DNA of 34,840 bases, from contig NZ_QUDV01000013.1 of assembly GCF_003477705.1 (NCBI RefSeq), forward strand, positions 1-34,840, read 5' to 3'. How positions within the stretch are numbered: position 1 is the first letter of the stretch; each line of letters starts with the position of its first letter. The position numbers and the translations under genes are program-made. This DNA is from Dorea sp. AF36-15AT (GTDB lineage: Bacteria; Bacillota; Clostridia; Lachnospirales; Lachnospiraceae). The notes under the pieces were generated by a model. It was not told the DNA's origin and ran no database searches. It worked only from the letters and a program-made list of their open reading frames with translations. This document shows, piece by piece, positions 15,087-23,857 of the stretch.

Positions 15087-18000
15087 TTATCTGTTCTTTC
15101 TTCTCTTGTACACAACGGTTCCGCCTGTAACTACTACACTCATTGCAAGGAGCAGACACAGCAGTCCAATGTGGTTATAATCACCAGTCTTAGCTGCTTT
15201 CTTTGCATCTGCCGGTTTCTTATTATTACCATCATTCTTGCCATCTGTTGTTCCAGCTCCACCATTACCCTTATCACCTGTTCCTCCAGCAGTTCCCTTT
15301 ACATCCTGCTCTGTATACCAGATAGAATAGGTAGAGAATCTGTCTGTCTCAAATGTAATGGTCTTTCCATTCAGTGTTGTAGGAAGAATCTCTGCGACTC
15401 CGTCATGAACACGGATTACATAGTAAGTTCTTGTCTTACCTTTTGGTGCGATCAGATTCTCTGGAAGTTCTACAGATATCTTCACTTTCTTAGACAGTTC
15501 AGCACCTGTAACTTTCTCAGGTTCACTGTCACCGATTACTTTCCACATAGAGATATCCAGATATAATCCCTTCTTGATACCTTCGATCTCAGCTGCTTTT
15601 GCATTGGTTTTTACAATATCCTCTGCCGGTACAGCCGATTCTTCTAACTTGGTAACTTCCAGATATACATTAGCCTTTTCTCCAGCCTCAACCTGTGCTT
15701 TTTCTTCATCAGTCAGCACATCCTTCTTGATGCTGTCCTTATCGAAGTCATCTGCTTTTGTAGATGGAGCAGACGGTTTCACTACAACGTTAGCCTTATC
15801 AGAAGCTACAATCTTAAATGTCTTATTCAGTGTACCCTCGTACTTACCAATACCTTTAATAATCACATGTCCAACACCAAGCTCTACATTATCTGTATAA
15901 GATACTTCAAAATCTGTACCTTCCTTCAGACCTTCGATCGTTACTGTCGGTTTGATCTCTTTGCCAGTATAATCAGCCTTATCAAATTCTACTGTCACCT
16001 TATCTTCTACTTCATCCAAGCCGATCTTACCAGTATAGTTGATTACATAAGTATCGTCTGTAAGTTTTCTATGTTCTTTATTTGTCGTTGTAACCTCTAC
16101 AACATGGCTTCCGTCTTTTCCTTTGTTATTACGGAAAGGCTGTGCGCCAACTGTAGTAATAGAGTTCGGGAATGCAACTGTCTCAAGCAATGCTTCTTTG
16201 AATGCAAACTTACCAATGCTTTCTACACCCTCTTCAAGAACCAGAGTCTTTAATGTAGTAGCTTTGTAAGTTCCTTCAAATGCAGACTCACCAATCTCTT
16301 TTACACTTCCAGGAATAACCAGGCTTGAAAGGTGATGTAAGTGGAATGCTTTCATACCAATCTTAGTTACAGAATTCGGGATCTCCAGAGATGTCAGTCT
16401 TGCTCCTGCAAATGCAGTCTGTCCGATCTCTGTTACAGTATTCGGAATCGTCACATGATCCAGACGGATATTCATAGAGAACGCTCCTGCCGGGATTACG
16501 GTTACTCCGCTTGACAGTCTTACTTCTGTAATATCATTAGCTGAGAATGCTCCGTCTCCAAGTTCTGTTACTGTATCCGGAAGAATTGCCTCTACCAGAT
16601 CATTGCCATAGAATGCGGATCCTCCAATCGATGTGATACCTGTAAAATCAACTCTAACCAACGCATTCTGAGAGAAAGCTTCTTTACCAATCACAGTAGC
16701 CTTTTCCGGAAGTACAACAGATGTCATACCATTTGGAGAATTGACACCGAATTTGGTTATCTCTACTTCTGCATCCGGAATCTTAAATGCAGCTTCACCG
16801 ATTGCAGTAATATCCTGTCTGTCAGGTGTCTGATCCGGAAGCACCAGTGTTCTGATCGTCTGTCTCTTAAGCTGTCCGCTTTCAGACCATCCTGTGATGG
16901 TTGTTCCATCGTATGTGAAATCATCCAATGTCCAGCCCGAACCAACAAGCTTATCATATACAACTATATGTGATTTTTGATTTGCAAGAGTTGTATTCCA
17001 CTCCTGTGCTTTTGTCTTATCAGCCACTTTAACTGTAACGATCGGACTTGCCGCCGCTTTTGATGTTCCAAAGATTAAATCAACTGATTTATTTGCATGA
17101 GACAAAGTCACAGTACTTGGAAGCTCCACTTCTGTAATAACGCTTCCGACAAAAGCTTCCTGTCCGATTGTTTCCAATCCTTCATTCAAACTTACAGTAG
17201 AAAGCTTATGCTCAAGTCCTTTCTGAAATACTCGAAATGCTCGTTTTCCAATTGTCTTAACATTTGTCGGTAATGTAAGTTTGGTCAATTGATGATTCTC
17301 AAATGCCTGATCTCCAATTGTCTCTAATGTACTTGGCAGTACAACTTCTTCGACATGTCTGCCTGCGAAAGCACTCTTTCCGATAGTAACAACGCCTTCC
17401 GGAACTACCAGAGTACCAAACTTAGACAATGAAGTTCCACCGTTCATAAATGCACTTGCCGGAATATCTTTTACATTAGCAGACAGTTTAATTACCTGTA
17501 GTTCCTGACTTCCGGTAAATGTTGCATTCCCCATAGTAGTTACACTATCCGGAATTGAAACAGCTGTCAGTTTGGAGTTCTGGAATGCTGTCGCTCCAAT
17601 TTCTTCTAATCCCTCTGGGAATGTAATAGAAGTCATTGCGCTCTCATAGGTCAAAGTTCCATTCAGTGCAAATGCACAATTACCAATCGTCTTCAACGTA
17701 GTCGGAAGCGATACGCTTGCCGGTGTGTAGTTCTTATCGTCTGCACTTACAACAAAAATACCCTGGTTATTTGCTCCGGCTCCTAATGCCGTAATTGCTT
17801 CTCCATTTGGTCCTTCTTTTGGAAGAATCAGATTCGGATTATTCTTAATCTTAGCTTTACCTGAATCAGCAAGACCGGTAATGGTTGTTCCGGCCTCATC
17901 ATATGTGAAGTCCTTCACACCCCACGGTGCCTGTTCTTCAGGAATAGCTTTCTTAATGATTCTGTGATACTTAGAAGTTGTCTCATCAGCTACAAATGCT

Positions 18001-20633
18001 CCAAGTGTTTCTGAATCGATATATACATCCACTACCACATTATTCTTATTAACAAATGTATTTTTATCTAATTTGCTTGTATTGGCAGGAAGCTGAACCG
18101 ATGTGATCTTGTTAACACCAAACGCTCCTCCATCTACCTGGAACGGATAGTCCGTTTTCTCAGGAAAATCTAAAACTGTAATTTCATTGTTTCCAAATGC
18201 CTGGCTTGCAACCTGCATAATCGTCTTCGGGAATTTGACAGATGTAAGCCCATTATATTTAAAAGAATTACCCCCTACATAAATCACACCTTCCGGAAGA
18301 TCTAAGGTTGCCAGCTTATTTCTCATAAAAGCACTTGCGCCGATAAAGAAGTCGCCACGCTCATTCAGTCCCTGAACCTCCTGCCATGTCGATGGTTCAC
18401 AAGAAGCTTTGACATTCTCCGGAAGAGTTAATGTTTCTATTTGTAAATCCTCTTCTCCGGTAGCCTTTCTTTGAAATGCACCGGTTCCGATACCCTGAAT
18501 TTTTTTGCCATTTGCGTCTTTTGCCGGAATCACCAGATTCTTATTGACTTTAATCTTCTCCTTACCTTGATCAGAGAATCCAGTCACTACATGAACAGTA
18601 AAGTTCTTTGTTGATTGATAGGCATCTGCCGGCCACAGACCGAAGCTCTCTTCTCCATAAGTAAAATCATCAGCAGTCCATACTGAATCATCTTTTAAGT
18701 ACAGCTTGTGTCCAGTACCTACTGGGAAGTTCTTGGTATCTTCATATTGTTCTTTCGATGTTACATATACTTTTGTAATTACATCAGACTGTGTTTTCTC
18801 AAAAGTATTTTTATTAAGTTTCTTTACTGTGGTCGGAAGCATTACTTCTGCAACTACTTTGTTTCTGAATGCATAGCTTCCAATAGTTGTCAGGCCTTCC
18901 GGAAGTGTCAATGTACATGGATCTGTCAGATATTCCTTGGTCGAAAATGCATAAGCTCCAATCTCTGTCACCGTTGACGGAATGTTGATTGCAGAAAAAT
19001 TATTGCCCGCAAAAGCATTTCTGCCAATCTTGGTAATTCCTTCCGGAATCACAATACTTTTCAGATTAGTCATATAATGCTTTGCATCACTGCAGCCAAA
19101 TGCTGCATCTGGGATCTCAGTCAATCCCTTAGAAAGATTGATTCTTTCCAGACTCGGATTTGTTGCAAATGCTCCGTTTCCAAGAGTTGTTACTGTATCC
19201 GGCAGGATAACGCTTGTAAGATTATTATTCTGAAATGCTGTTGCTCCAATTTCAGCAAGTTTAGATGGGAATGTTACTTCTTTCAATCCATTTGCCTGGA
19301 ATGCGAAGGATCCCACTTTCTGCAATCCAACCGGAAGATATACTGTATCAAATCCTTCTGTTGCCGATGCAAAAAGTCCGTTGCCGCCAGCTTTCGCATC
19401 TGCGATTGCAGTCACATACGTACCTTCACTGGTAAAATCCGGGATAACCAGATCTTTATTTGTTGCTCTTTTTGCAATACCTGATTCAGACAAGCCAGTT
19501 ACAGTCTGTCCTTCAAAGGTAAAGTCATTAACATTCCATGGAAGATCCGGGTTTTCTGTTTCCTCAGAACCGTCATTGATGATCAGTCTCTGTACCCATG
19601 AGTGCTGTGATTCTGTCTCTTTCTTATCATGATGGATTCTGTCTTTTACCTCAAACTCTGCATTATCCGCATACATATATACGATACCTGCGGTATGTGT
19701 TTTTCCATCTGCTCCCTTATATGACTTATATTTGTCCGGTGCCTCATTTGCCAATGGTTCTTTTCCCGGATTCCAGAAAAAGCTGTCTTTATTAACAACT
19801 TCTGTATAATCCGGCAGTCTTACAGACGTAATTAAGTTATTGGCAAATGCCATACCGTGCATTTCCAACTGGAAATCACAGGTAGTCGGGAAATTAACAG
19901 TCGTGATAAGATTCCTTCCAAAAGACTGTGTTTCCAGCCACCAGATTGTCTTTGGTAATTTTACAGTTGTAATCTTATTGCCCATAAATGAATTAGACAG
20001 ACATGCGATCACACCTTCCGGAAGAGTAACGGAAGTAAGTTCATTGCCTGAAAATGCATTTTCACCAATTACAAAGTTACCTCTCTTTGTTACCTTTCCA
20101 TTCGTAACTGTATCATTATAGTCCACCATCATTCCGGTAGGAAATTGTACAGATGTAAGTCCCTTTTTTGCAAATGCGCTTGGTGCTACACCTACTACCG
20201 CATCTCCTTCATCATCTGTAGCCGGAAGCACCAGATCTTTGTTCTTCTCTAACTTAGCAAGACCTGATTCTGAAAATCCTGCAATCGCAGATCCTTTGAT
20301 TGTAAAGTCTCTGGAATAATCGCAACCATACAGACGCTTCTCATAATAAGTGTATGTAAAGTCTTCTACCTTCCATACAGAAGCATCTATCTCGTCTGCT
20401 CCCTGAGCAGTCGGCTCTTCAGCTGCATCAACTGTACCCGGTTCTGCGACCGGTTCCGTTTTGTCTTCTTCTGTTACATCCTCCGACTGTTTGTCATCTC
20501 CAGTCTTCTCAACTTCCTGAGTCACTTCTGTATCTGCATCTGTTCCGCTTATTTCGGCTGCTGATACAGACAGCGCACTGGAAAAGACCATGCACAGACA
20601 GAGAATAAGTGCTATAAGTCGTTTCTTTTTCAC
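15087..20633 (-). CDS. Giant BspA-like leucine-rich-repeat surface protein
   Basis: 1,848 residues. An N-terminal signal peptide (KKKRLIALILCLCMVFSSA, cleavage near SVSA-AE) precedes an acidic Thr/Glu/Asp-rich stretch. Five large modules follow, each opening with W-x-x-x-DFTY or DFTF, then a (V/I)TG(F/L/W)S-x-x-G motif, then BspA-type LRR_5 repeats of the form LP-x-T-V-T-x-IG-x-x-AF-x-x-N. Next comes a beta-rich domain (VTVEFDKADYTGKEIKPTV) and a Gly/Asn/Lys-rich linker. The end has AKTGD, a hydrophobic segment and YKRRKNR, resembling a sortase signal but without LPxTG. The start is the GTG with AGGAGG 8 bases upstream; longer in-frame starts lack a site. Probably an adhesin displayed on the surface. 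Confidence 0.88.
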   Translation of the reverse strand: MKKKRLIALILCLCMVFSSALSVSAAEISGTDADTEVTQEVEKTGDDKQSEDVTEEDKTEPVAEPGTVDAAEEPTAQGADEIDASVWKVEDFTYTYYEKRLYGCDYSRDFTIKGSAIAGFSESGLAKLEKNKDLVLPATDDEGDAVVGVAPSAFAKKGLTSVQFPTGMMVDYNDTVTNGKVTKRGNFVIGENAFSGNELTSVTLPEGVIACLSNSFMGNKITTVKLPKTIWWLETQSFGRNLITTVNFPTTCDFQLEMHGMAFANNLITSVRLPDYTEVVNKDSFFWNPGKEPLANEAPDKYKSYKGADGKTHTAGIVYMYADNAEFEVKDRIHHDKKETESQHSWVQRLIINDGSEETENPDLPWNVNDFTFEGQTVTGLSESGIAKRATNKDLVIPDFTSEGTYVTAIADAKAGGNGLFASATEGFDTVYLPVGLQKVGSFAFQANGLKEVTFPSKLAEIGATAFQNNNLTSVILPDTVTTLGNGAFATNPSLERINLSKGLTEIPDAAFGCSDAKHYMTNLKSIVIPEGITKIGRNAFAGNNFSAINIPSTVTEIGAYAFSTKEYLTDPCTLTLPEGLTTIGSYAFRNKVVAEVMLPTTVKKLNKNTFEKTQSDVITKVYVTSKEQYEDTKNFPVGTGHKLYLKDDSVWTADDFTYGEESFGLWPADAYQSTKNFTVHVVTGFSDQGKEKIKVNKNLVIPAKDANGKKIQGIGTGAFQRKATGEEDLQIETLTLPENVKASCEPSTWQEVQGLNERGDFFIGASAFMRNKLATLDLPEGVIYVGGNSFKYNGLTSVKFPKTIMQVASQAFGNNEITVLDFPEKTDYPFQVDGGAFGVNKITSVQLPANTSKLDKNTFVNKNNVVVDVYIDSETLGAFVADETTSKYHRIIKKAIPEEQAPWGVKDFTYDEAGTTITGLADSGKAKIKNNPNLILPKEGPNGEAITALGAGANNQGIFVVSADDKNYTPASVSLPTTLKTIGNCAFALNGTLTYESAMTSITFPEGLEEIGATAFQNSKLTAVSIPDSVTTMGNATFTGSQELQVIKLSANVKDIPASAFMNGGTSLSKFGTLVVPEGVVTIGKSAFAGRHVEEVVLPSTLETIGDQAFENHQLTKLTLPTNVKTIGKRAFRVFQKGLEHKLSTVSLNEGLETIGQEAFVGSVITEVELPSTVTLSHANKSVDLIFGTSKAAASPIVTVKVADKTKAQEWNTTLANQKSHIVVYDKLVGSGWTLDDFTYDGTTITGWSESGQLKRQTIRTLVLPDQTPDRQDITAIGEAAFKIPDAEVEITKFGVNSPNGMTSVVLPEKATVIGKEAFSQNALVRVDFTGITSIGGSAFYGNDLVEAILPDTVTELGDGAFSANDITEVRLSSGVTVIPAGAFSMNIRLDHVTIPNTVTEIGQTAFAGARLTSLEIPNSVTKIGMKAFHLHHLSSLVIPGSVKEIGESAFEGTYKATTLKTLVLEEGVESIGKFAFKEALLETVAFPNSITTVGAQPFRNNKGKDGSHVVEVTTTNKEHRKLTDDTYVINYTGKIGLDEVEDKVTVEFDKADYTGKEIKPTVTIEGLKEGTDFEVSYTDNVELGVGHVIIKGIGKYEGTLNKTFKIVASDKANVVVKPSAPSTKADDFDKDSIKKDVLTDEEKAQVEAGEKANVYLEVTKLEESAVPAEDIVKTNAKAAEIEGIKKGLYLDISMWKVIGDSEPEKVTGAELSKKVKISVELPENLIAPKGKTRTYYVIRVHDGVAEILPTTLNGKTITFETDRFSTYSIWYTEQDVKGTAGGTGDKGNGGAGTTDGKNDGNNKKPADAKKAAKTGDYNHIGLLCLLLAMSVVVTGGTVVYKRRKNR

Positions 20634-20834
20634 TTCATTTACCTCCTGTTCTCGACACTCCATTAATATCTTTAGCATAACATTTATTTCACTTTTTTGA
20701 TAATTGGTAATTTTTATATATATTATGTATTTATTGATATTATCTATAGTGTGTATTGCACGATATAAAACTTGCATTTTGGCTCCATTTGTGAAATTAT
20801 ATACTATATATAAGAAAATACAGGAGATTTTATT

Positions 20835-21914
20835 ATGAAGTTTTTAACTCAGAAGTCTACAGCTTTTTTACTGCTTGTGCTTTCGGCGGCAACTGGTTTA
20901 CTGCTGCTTACATTCAGCCACAATCTAATGTACTACTGGTTATTCGGATTAGGATTTGGAATCATATTACAGCGGTCTCATGTATGCTTTGTATCCGCTG
21001 CAAGTGATCCGATTCTATCCCAGTCTACCGATCAGTTTCGATCTATATTAATTGCTATCCTGATTGCCTCCTTCGGAATATCGGCAATCAAGTACCTGTC
21101 TGGCGGTATGTACGACACTCTGGGAGTTGCAGCTGTAAGTATTCCTCTGGTTCTTGGAGCATTTATATTCGGTATTGGCATGGAACTTGCAGGTTGTTGC
21201 TGTTCCGGCATGTTTATTCGAATGGGTGAAGGTTATTCTGTTCACTTCATTACATTCATATTCGTAGTACTCGGATATACATTGGGTAATACCCATTACG
21301 ATCAGCTATGGGCTCCACTTGTTCAGCAATCGCCCTCTATATTCTTCCCGGAACGATTCGGCTGGGGACTTGGTGTCGGCATTCATATTGCAATTTTGAT
21401 GACTTTCTATATAATAGCAGTTAAGAGAGATACGCAGCCTGCTGCCAATGAGAATACTGCTTATCTAAAAGGAGCAATATGCCTGGGCATTTTAAGTGTC
21501 ATACACATTATCCTTCTCAAGTCTCAATGGTCAGTATCCGGTGCTTTTTACTGGATCGAGGGCTGTACTAAGAATCTGTTCACTGGCACTATTAAAGATT
21601 TTCTAAATTGCAAGGCTTCTATCGAAGTAGCCGCAGGCTCGAACCTGCGTAATTTAGGATTATTAGTTGGATCCCTGATTTCTGTATTATTCAGTTCTCA
21701 GTTTAACTTCCGAAAGATCCATTCCAGACAACAGGTAATCAAGTCCGTGATCGGTGGTTCTCTCATGGGCTATGGCGCATGCATTGCCGGTGGATGTAAC
21801 ATTACCGCTTTCTTTATGGCAACTGCATCCCTGTCTTTGTCCGGCTGGGTATTTATGATTGCATTATTCGGCGGCGCATTTGTTGGTATCAAATTATTGT
21901 ACAAATTTGTATGA
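20835..21914 (+). CDS. yedE: YedE/YeeE (TsuA-like) membrane transporter, putative selenium or thiosulfate importer
   Basis: 359 residues with about nine membrane segments in two related halves. Conserved Cys-containing loops are seen: LQRSHVCF near residue 50, ELAGCCCSGMFIRMGEG near 117-133, and GYGACIAGGCNITAFF near 314. In the TsuA/YeeE family such cysteines pass thiosulfate through the pore; a subfamily of Clostridia is annotated as putative selenium transporter because it co-occurs with selenium genes. CAGGAG precedes the ATG. The TGA stop overlaps the ATGAGG just before the next gene, so the two are translationally coupled. That neighbour carries a probable Sec codon, which supports the selenium reading, but substrate is not proven. 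Confidence 0.85.
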   Translation: MKFLTQKSTAFLLLVLSAATGLLLLTFSHNLMYYWLFGLGFGIILQRSHVCFVSAASDPILSQSTDQFRSILIAILIASFGISAIKYLSGGMYDTLGVAAVSIPLVLGAFIFGIGMELAGCCCSGMFIRMGEGYSVHFITFIFVVLGYTLGNTHYDQLWAPLVQQSPSIFFPERFGWGLGVGIHIAILMTFYIIAVKRDTQPAANENTAYLKGAICLGILSVIHIILLKSQWSVSGAFYWIEGCTKNLFTGTIKDFLNCKASIEVAAGSNLRNLGLLVGSLISVLFSSQFNFRKIHSRQQVIKSVIGGSLMGYGACIAGGCNITAFFMATASLSLSGWVFMIALFGGAFVGIKLLYKFV

Positions 21915-21925
21915 GGATTTATAAT

Positions 21926-22630
21926 ATGAAGATTATTACAAAGTTCAAAGATCGGTTTTCTTATCCAATCAAACATCAAAAAGAAAAAATAGTAATTGCC
22001 ATTACTCTGATCTGTTTTTTGATCTCAGGTTTTTCCCTTCCGTCAATTCGGGCTGCTTACGGCATTGAACCCGTTGAAGATACCATAACGCAGCAGGACT
22101 CCGATTCTAAGGATGCTAACACAGTTCAAACAAAGAAGACCAAAAAGACAGAGAAGAAAAAAGAAGATAAGGAAGAGGCTGATAAGGAAGATATAGAAGA
22201 AAGTGATAAAGAAGACAAGGAAGAAGTAGCAGAAGCACCAAAAGATTCTGAGAACGATGGCAAGAATGAAAAGTCCTCGGAGAAAAAAGGCTCTGAGAAT
22301 TCTGCTTCAGATACTGCTTCATCCAATAACAATGCCGGAAGTTCCGACAACTCCGGAAACACACCTGCCCCTGCGCCACCACCGCAGAAGGTATGGGTGC
22401 CTCCGGTTTATCAGACCATTCATCATGACGCTGTATATAATACTGTCAAAGTAGTTGTCTGCAATTACTGTGGTGCCGAATTTGGTTCAGCCGGTGAATT
22501 CCAGGTACACAAAGATGCCAATGGCGGATGATCAGGCTTGCACACGACTTGCAGGTATGTAAGTAAACAAGTCCTGGTTCAGGCAGCCTGGGACGAGCAG
22601 GTGCTCGTTCAGGAAGGCTATTATAAATAG
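21926..22630 (+). CDS. Candidate selenoprotein: membrane-anchored protein with Cys-Cys-His-Sec motif
   Basis: Read with TGA at 22529-22531 as selenocysteine, this is 234 residues ending at TAG 22628-22630. A membrane anchor or signal covers about 22-40 (IVIAITLICFLISGF). A long Lys/Glu then Ser/Asn/Pro-rich linker follows. The C-terminal domain has tandem VYQTIHHDAVYNTV and CNYCGAEF: Cys179, Cys182, His195, Sec202, then His206 and Cys209. The spacing Cx2C-x12-H-x6-U resembles a zinc finger whose fourth ligand is Sec. After the TGA the frame stays open 32 codons with the family-like ending QAAWDEQVLVQEGYYK, and a terminator lies 5 bases on. A SECIS-like hairpin follows the TGA. The alternative is a premature stop giving 201 residues. 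Coupled to yedE; GAGG precedes the ATG. Confidence 0.65.
22529..22564 (+). promoter_or_regulatory. Candidate bacterial SECIS element after the in-frame TGA
   Basis: TGA at 22529-22531. Starting 15 bases later, ACTTGCA (22547-22553) pairs with TGTAAGT (22558-22564) in 7 bp including one G-U, closing the 4-base loop GGTA. The loop starts 22 bases after the TGA and begins with G. These values fall within the published bacterial SECIS consensus as I know it (small loop with G in the first two positions, stem 4-16 bp, TGA-to-loop about 16-37). A competing pairing, GACTTG with CAAGTC, has a 16-base loop and is weaker. Confidence 0.6.
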
Positions 22631-22635
22631 CTTAT

Positions 22636-22670
22636 AAAAGGAGATGCGGCACGAGCTGCATCTCCTTTTT
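22636..22670. terminator. Bidirectional terminator between the yedE unit and the lar operon
   Basis: AAAAGGAGATGC and GCATCTCCTTTTT form a near-perfect stem (12 bp) with an 11-base loop. It begins 5 bases after the TAG at 22630, supporting that TAG as the real end of the upstream gene. Confidence 0.88.
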
Positions 22671-22718
22671 GTATTGCTTTTGGCACTTCTGTTGATTTTC
22701 TTTCTGGTTTTATCTGTT

Positions 22719-23825
22719 CTACTGCACACCCAAACCTTTTGCCACCAGTGTAATAAAATCCTGCACATTTGTTACCATCGTAGTCGCACTCAGACTTCCC
22801 CGATCCAGTAATTTATTTACCACAAATTCATCGATATCGATCGTATACAGATACACCGGACGAATTGTGCCGTCCTCGAGCATTCGGAATGACGGTGTCA
22901 TATTACCGGTTGCTATAGTATGAAGCATGGTCGCCATACAGATCACCGTCGTTGCGTTACGCACCAGTCCTCGCATAGCATCTGCCGCATCATAGACATT
23001 GCCGATTACTTCCGGTAGCGGTCCGTCATCACGGATGGAACCTGCCAGCACGAATGGAACATTATGCTTAACGCAGCTACAGATAATGCCATCATCTAGC
23101 TTATAGTCCTCAATAAACTGCGGGATAGATCCGCTTCTTCTTACCTTATTCAGCACATCCAGATGATTATAATGTCCATTTGGCTGTGACTCCTGCGTAT
23201 AAATGTCCTGTCCCAGCGCTGTATGCAGAAGTGCCCCTTCCAGATCATGTGTTGCAAGTGCATTGCCCGCCAGCACGCCCTGCGCATATCCATTCTCAAT
23301 CAATGCCTGCATAGCTGCTCTTGCATCCGCATCAAATGCAAATGCCGGTCCCATTACCCAGACTACATTTCCGCCATTCTCCTTTTCATATTTTAACAAT
23401 TCAAATAACTTATCATAATCTCTTGCATAAGAGGTCTCACGGCTTCTTCCCTGACGGAATACAAACTGATCATCAAGCTTTGCTCCCGGCTCTTCAAAAC
23501 CATGACAGTGCATATAGATGCCTTCCTCACAACGTTCTGTTCTGCCTGTGATTACACGGTCACCCTTTTTCAGGTTCCGTGCCTCTACAACTGCCAGATG
23601 TCCATCCTCGCAATACACGACACAGGAGTCCATACGACTTTCTTCTGCGAGCTTCCACTCTCCGTCTATTTTAAAATATTCTGGATACATGGATGTGCTG
23701 TGAAAATTCTCCGGCGCAACGCCATCCTTCTCCGCTGCTTCATACTTTACACTTGGTGCATTTACAAACATTTCCTGACTAAAATCCGGATGTCTGTACT
23801 CTGGCATTTCAAATTTGTTCATCAT
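22719..23825 (-). CDS. TIGR00300/LOR-SDH family protein, putative (nickel-pincer-linked) ornithine cyclodeaminase
   Basis: 368 residues (or 367 from the second ATG; AAAGGAGG serves both). The N-terminal LOR/SDH domain includes GDRVITGRTERCEEGIY; the C-terminal Rossmann-like domain includes NVVWVMGPAFAFDADARAAM, VLAGNALATHDLEGALL and CSCVKHNVPFVLAGSIRDDGP. Archaeal TIGR00300 proteins and the C-terminal domain of cyanobacterial ArgZ/AgrE are linked to ornithine cyclodeamination, giving proline and ammonia. It is not a member of the usual mu-crystallin-type cyclodeaminases. It is the last gene of the larB-larC-larE unit, in place of larA, so use of the nickel-pincer cofactor by this protein is a reasonable inference. 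I recall a similar annotation in reference databases but cannot check it here. Confidence 0.78.
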   Translation of the reverse strand: MMNKFEMPEYRHPDFSQEMFVNAPSVKYEAAEKDGVAPENFHSTSMYPEYFKIDGEWKLAEESRMDSCVVYCEDGHLAVVEARNLKKGDRVITGRTERCEEGIYMHCHGFEEPGAKLDDQFVFRQGRSRETSYARDYDKLFELLKYEKENGGNVVWVMGPAFAFDADARAAMQALIENGYAQGVLAGNALATHDLEGALLHTALGQDIYTQESQPNGHYNHLDVLNKVRRSGSIPQFIEDYKLDDGIICSCVKHNVPFVLAGSIRDDGPLPEVIGNVYDAADAMRGLVRNATTVICMATMLHTIATGNMTPSFRMLEDGTIRPVYLYTIDIDEFVVNKLLDRGSLSATTMVTNVQDFITLVAKGLGVQ

Positions 23826-23857
23826 ATTTCCTCCTTTGCTGTCGTTCCTCTTTGCAG

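Noticed and set aside
22546..22573. GACTTG/CAAGTC as the main hairpin after the TGA
   Set aside because: Its 16-base loop makes it less stable than the 7-bp, 4-base-loop hairpin nested in the same place, and it fits the SECIS pattern less well.
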